From assembly GCA_012719855.1 (NCBI GenBank), contig JAAXZN010000062.1, positions 1 through 60,285 on the forward strand: a stretch of 60,285 nucleotides of DNA, written 5' to 3'. The translations under genes and the position numbers were made by a program. Shown piece by piece: positions 57,544-60,285 of this stretch. Positions within the stretch are counted from its first letter, which is position 1. Every line of letters starts with the position of its first letter. This DNA comes from Serratia liquefaciens. Its GTDB lineage: Bacteria; Pseudomonadota; Gammaproteobacteria; Enterobacterales; Enterobacteriaceae. The notes under the pieces were generated by a model. It was not told where the DNA came from, did no database searches, and saw only the letters and a list, made by a program, of their open reading frames with translations.

Positions 57544-60285
57544 TTGCTTTCGTGATCCGCTGGTCGCTGCGCAATCGGCTATTGGTGCTGCTGGCTTCGG
57601 TGCTGTTGGCCGGTTGGGGGATCTGGGCATTGCAGAAAGCGCCGCTGGATGCGCTGCCGGATCTCTCCGACGTACAGGTGATTGTCCGCGCCACCTACCC
57701 GGGCAAGGCACCGCAGGTGATTGAAGATCAGGTGACCTATCCGCTGACCACCACGTTGCTGTCGGTGCCGGGGGCCAAAACGGTGCGGGGTTTCTCCATG
57801 TTTGGCGACGCCTACGTCTACGTGTTGTTCGAGGACGGCACCGATCTGTACTGGGCGCGTTCGCGGGTGCTGGAGGCGCTCAGCCAGGTGCAATCCTCAC
57901 TGCCGGCGCAGGTAAAGGTGGCGCTGGGACCGGACGCCACCGGTGTCGGCTGGGTGTACGAGTATGCTCTGGTGGATAAAAGCGGCAAACACAGCCTGGC
58001 CGACCTGCGCGCACTGCAAGACTGGACGCTGAAGTTTGAACTGAAAACCGTTCCCAACGTGGCGGAAGTGGCCAGCGTGGGCGGCATGGTACGCCAGTAT
58101 CAGGTGGTGCTGGACTCGCCCAGCCTGCGGGCGCTGAACATCACTCATCAACAGGTGGTCAGCGCCATTCAGGATGCCAACCAGGAAGGGGGCGGTGCGC
58201 TGTTGGAAATGGGGGAGGCGGAGTATATGGTCCGCACCTCGGGCTACCTGAAAAAACTCAGCGACTTTGCCAACGTGGTGATCACCGTGCGTGACGGCGT
58301 GCCGATCCTGCTGTCGCAAGTGGCGACGTTGCGCGAAGGGCCGGAGATCCGCCGGGGCGTAGCGGAGCTGAACGGCGAGGGCGAAGTGGCGGGCGGCATC
58401 GTCGTGATGCGCTACGGCAAAAATGCGCTGGAGACCATTAACGCGCTGAAGGTAAAGCTGCAGGAAGTTCAGCAGACCCTGCCGCCGGGTGTGGAAATTG
58501 TGACCGTGTACGACCGCTCCCAACTGATCGAACATGCAATTGAAACCCTGTCCCACAAGCTCCTGGAGGAGTTTATCGTGGTGGCCTTGGTGTGCACGCT
58601 GTTCCTGTTCCATTTTCGTTCGGCGCTGGTGGCGATGATCACGCTGCCGCTCGGCATTCTTGGCGCCTTTGTGGTGATGCATTACCAGGGCGTAAACGCC
58701 AATATCATGTCGCTGGGGGGGATCGCCATCGCCATTGGCGCCATGGTGGATGCGGCCATCGTCATGATTGAGAACATGCATAAGGTGCTGGAGCAGTGGC
58801 GGCAACGCCATCCCGGCCAGCAGCCGACGTCGACGGATTATTGGCGCATTTCAGAGCAGGCGGCGGTAGAGGTGGGGCCGGCGCTGTTTTGCAGTTTGCT
58901 GATTATCACGCTGTCCTTCATTCCGGTGTTCACCCTGCAGGCGCAGGAAGGCCGCATGTTCTCCCCGCTGGCCTACACCAAAACCTACGCCATGGCCGTC
59001 GCTGCGGGATTGGGCATTACGCTGGTCCCGGTGTTGATGGGTTACTTTATTCGCGGCCGTATCCCCGACGAACATGCCAATCCGATCAACCGCTGGCTGA
59101 TCCGCCTGTACCAGCCGGTGCTGGCGTCGGTGTTGGCACGGCCGAAAACCACGCTGGGGATTTCGTGCCTGCTGTTGCTGTTAACGGCCTATCCGCTTAG
59201 CCGGTTGGGCAGCGAATTTATGCCGCAGCTCGACGAAGGTGACCTGTTGTATATGCCATCCTCACTGCCGGGGATGTCGGCGCGTGAGGCCAGCAGGCTA
59301 CTGCAACTGACTGACCGGCTGATCAAAACCGTGCCGGAAGTGGCGACGGTATTCGGCAAGGCAGGCAGGGCGGAAAGCGCTACCGATCCCGCGCCGCTGA
59401 CCATGCTGGAAACCACCATTCGTTTCAAACCGCGTGACCAATGGCGTCCGGGCATGACCATGGACAAGCTGGTGGCGGAACTGGATGCGGTGGTTAAGGT
59501 GCCGGGTATTGCCAACGTCTGGGTTCCGCCGATCCGCAATCGGTTGGACATGTTGGCCACCGGAATCAAAAGCCCGGTAGGCATCAAGGTGAACGGCAAT
59601 AATATGGCCGATATCGAACGGATTTCCGGGCAGATTGAGCAGGTGGTGAAGCAGGTGCCGGGCGTCACTTCGGCGCTGGCGGAACGTATTACCGGCGGCC
59701 GCTACGTGGATATCGATATCGACCGCCAGCGGGCTGCGCGTTATGGGGTTTCGGTGAAAGAGCTGCAATCCATGGTGGCGACGCTGGTGGGGGGCGAAAA
59801 CATTGGCGAAACCGTCGAGGGCCGGGCGCGTTATCCGATCAATGTGCGTTACCCGCGCGAGGTGCGTGATTCGGTGCAGCAGTTGCAGGCATTGCCGGTA
59901 CTGACCGCCAGCGGTGGCCAGGTGCCGTTGTCGATGCTGGCCGACATTCGGATTAGCGAAGGGCCGCCGATGTTGAAAAGTGAGAACGCGCGGCTCTCCA
60001 ACTGGATTTATGTCGACCTGCGCGGGCGCGATCTCAAATCGGCGGTGGAAGAGATGCAGCAGGCCGTCGCGCAGCAGGTCAAGCTGCCGGCCGGGGTGTC
60101 GTTGAGCTGGTCCGGGCAGTTTGAATATCTGGAACGCGCCAGCGCTCAGTTGAAAATCGTATTGCCGGTAACGTTGGCGATCATTTTCGTGCTGCTGTTT
60201 GTCACCTTCAGCAGCGTACGTGATGCGTTATTGATCATGGCGACGCTGCCGTTAGCGCTGATAGGCGGCGTGGGGCTGCTGTATC
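57540..60285 (+). CDS. cusA: CusA-like Cu(I)/Ag(I) RND efflux pump, cut by the window end
   Basis: The first 915 codons of an RND heavy-metal pump (E. coli CusA is 1047) run uninterrupted to the end of the window. The start [18 protein letters not shown] and [19 protein letters not shown] are typical of the family. The three metal-binding methionines of CusA (M573, M623, M672) are matched by Met572 ([10 protein letters not shown]), Met622 ([12 protein letters not shown]) and Met671 ([13 protein letters not shown]), and the proton-relay Asp405 by Asp404 ([13 protein letters not shown]). It expels Cu(I) or Ag(I) through CusB and an outer-membrane channel. Confidence 0.94.
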   Translation, partial: MIAFVIRWSLRNRLLVLLASVLLAGWGIWALQKAPLDALPDLSDVQVIVRATYPGKAPQVIEDQVTYPLTTTLLSVPGAKTVRGFSMFGDAYVYVLFEDGTDLYWARSRVLEALSQVQSSLPAQVKVALGPDATGVGWVYEYALVDKSGKHSLADLRALQDWTLKFELKTVPNVAEVASVGGMVRQYQVVLDSPSLRALNITHQQVVSAIQDANQEGGGALLEMGEAEYMVRTSGYLKKLSDFANVVITVRDGVPILLSQVATLREGPEIRRGVAELNGEGEVAGGIVVMRYGKNALETINALKVKLQEVQQTLPPGVEIVTVYDRSQLIEHAIETLSHKLLEEFIVVALVCTLFLFHFRSALVAMITLPLGILGAFVVMHYQGVNANIMSLGGIAIAIGAMVDAAIVMIENMHKVLEQWRQRHPGQQPTSTDYWRISEQAAVEVGPALFCSLLIITLSFIPVFTLQAQEGRMFSPLAYTKTYAMAVAAGLGITLVPVLMGYFIRGRIPDEHANPINRWLIRLYQPVLASVLARPKTTLGISCLLLLLTAYPLSRLGSEFMPQLDEGDLLYMPSSLPGMSAREASRLLQLTDRLIKTVPEVATVFGKAGRAESATDPAPLTMLETTIRFKPRDQWRPGMTMDKLVAELDAVVKVPGIANVWVPPIRNRLDMLATGIKSPVGIKVNGNNMADIERISGQIEQVVKQVPGVTSALAERITGGRYVDIDIDRQRAARYGVSVKELQSMVATLVGGENIGETVEGRARYPINVRYPREVRDSVQQLQALPVLTASGGQVPLSMLADIRISEGPPMLKSENARLSNWIYVDLRGRDLKSAVEEMQQAVAQQVKLPAGVSLSWSGQFEYLERASAQLKIVLPVTLAIIFVLLFVTFSSVRDALLIMATLPLALIGGVGLLY

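Overview
The window reads as ordinary chromosome from an enterobacterium of the Yersiniaceae, most likely Serratia. This is an inference from protein resemblance to Escherichia coli K-12 families, the fairly high GC content and the gene order; no database search was possible. Most of it is a patchwork of blocks that in E. coli lie around 50-54 minutes of the map, here joined in a different order and carrying a few Serratia-type additions.

Layout. (1) 1-11.7 kb: tandem tRNA-Ala(GGC) genes, nupC, mntH, a broken ypeC-like DUF2502 gene, an aldo-keto reductase, an indolepyruvate decarboxylase (ipdC), a LysR/PACE efflux pair, an amino-acid racemase, yfeO and glk. (2) 11.7-20.8 kb: a YhjX-like MFS carrier, a second DUF2502 gene, the pyruvate-sensing two-component system ypdAB (pyrSR), ybiU, a GNAT acetyltransferase, alaC, a cytochrome b561, and two very short membrane-protein genes (ypdK and an unnamed 31-residue one). 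(3) 20.9-29.7 kb: a more variable stretch with an orphan HicB-like gene, mltB, a porin, an AT-rich segment with unknown genes, an EamA exporter and a DsdC-like regulator, then yaiL, tRNA-Arg(CCT) and yfdC. (4) 29.9-37 kb: the full cytochrome c maturation operon ccmABCDEFGHI. (5) 37-53.8 kb: mlaA, fadL, yfcZ, fadIJ, sixA, smrB, prmB, aroC, mepA, yfcA, epmC, yfcL, mnmC, fabB and a small lipoprotein. (6) 54-60.3 kb: a copper/silver RND efflux operon (CopL-like protein, CusF, a frameshifted CusC/TolC-type gene, CusB with a fused CusF domain, CusA cut by the window end).

How the parts work together. Fatty-acid metabolism is prominent: fadL, fadIJ and fabB each carry recognisable FadR-type operators, and fabB also has a FabR-type palindrome. 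A pyruvate-sensing circuit seems to be assembled in one place: ypdAB sits beside a YhjX-like carrier whose upstream region holds four direct repeats resembling the YpdB target, three of them spaced exactly 21 bp apart, in front of a perfect TATAAT with no good -35. I saw no CRISPR array, complete prophage or insertion sequence, and no wholly new multi-gene system. The most unusual items are that circuit, the nonsense-interrupted DUF2502 gene, the frameshifted outer-membrane gene in the metal efflux operon, the tandem tRNA repeat and the micro-genes.
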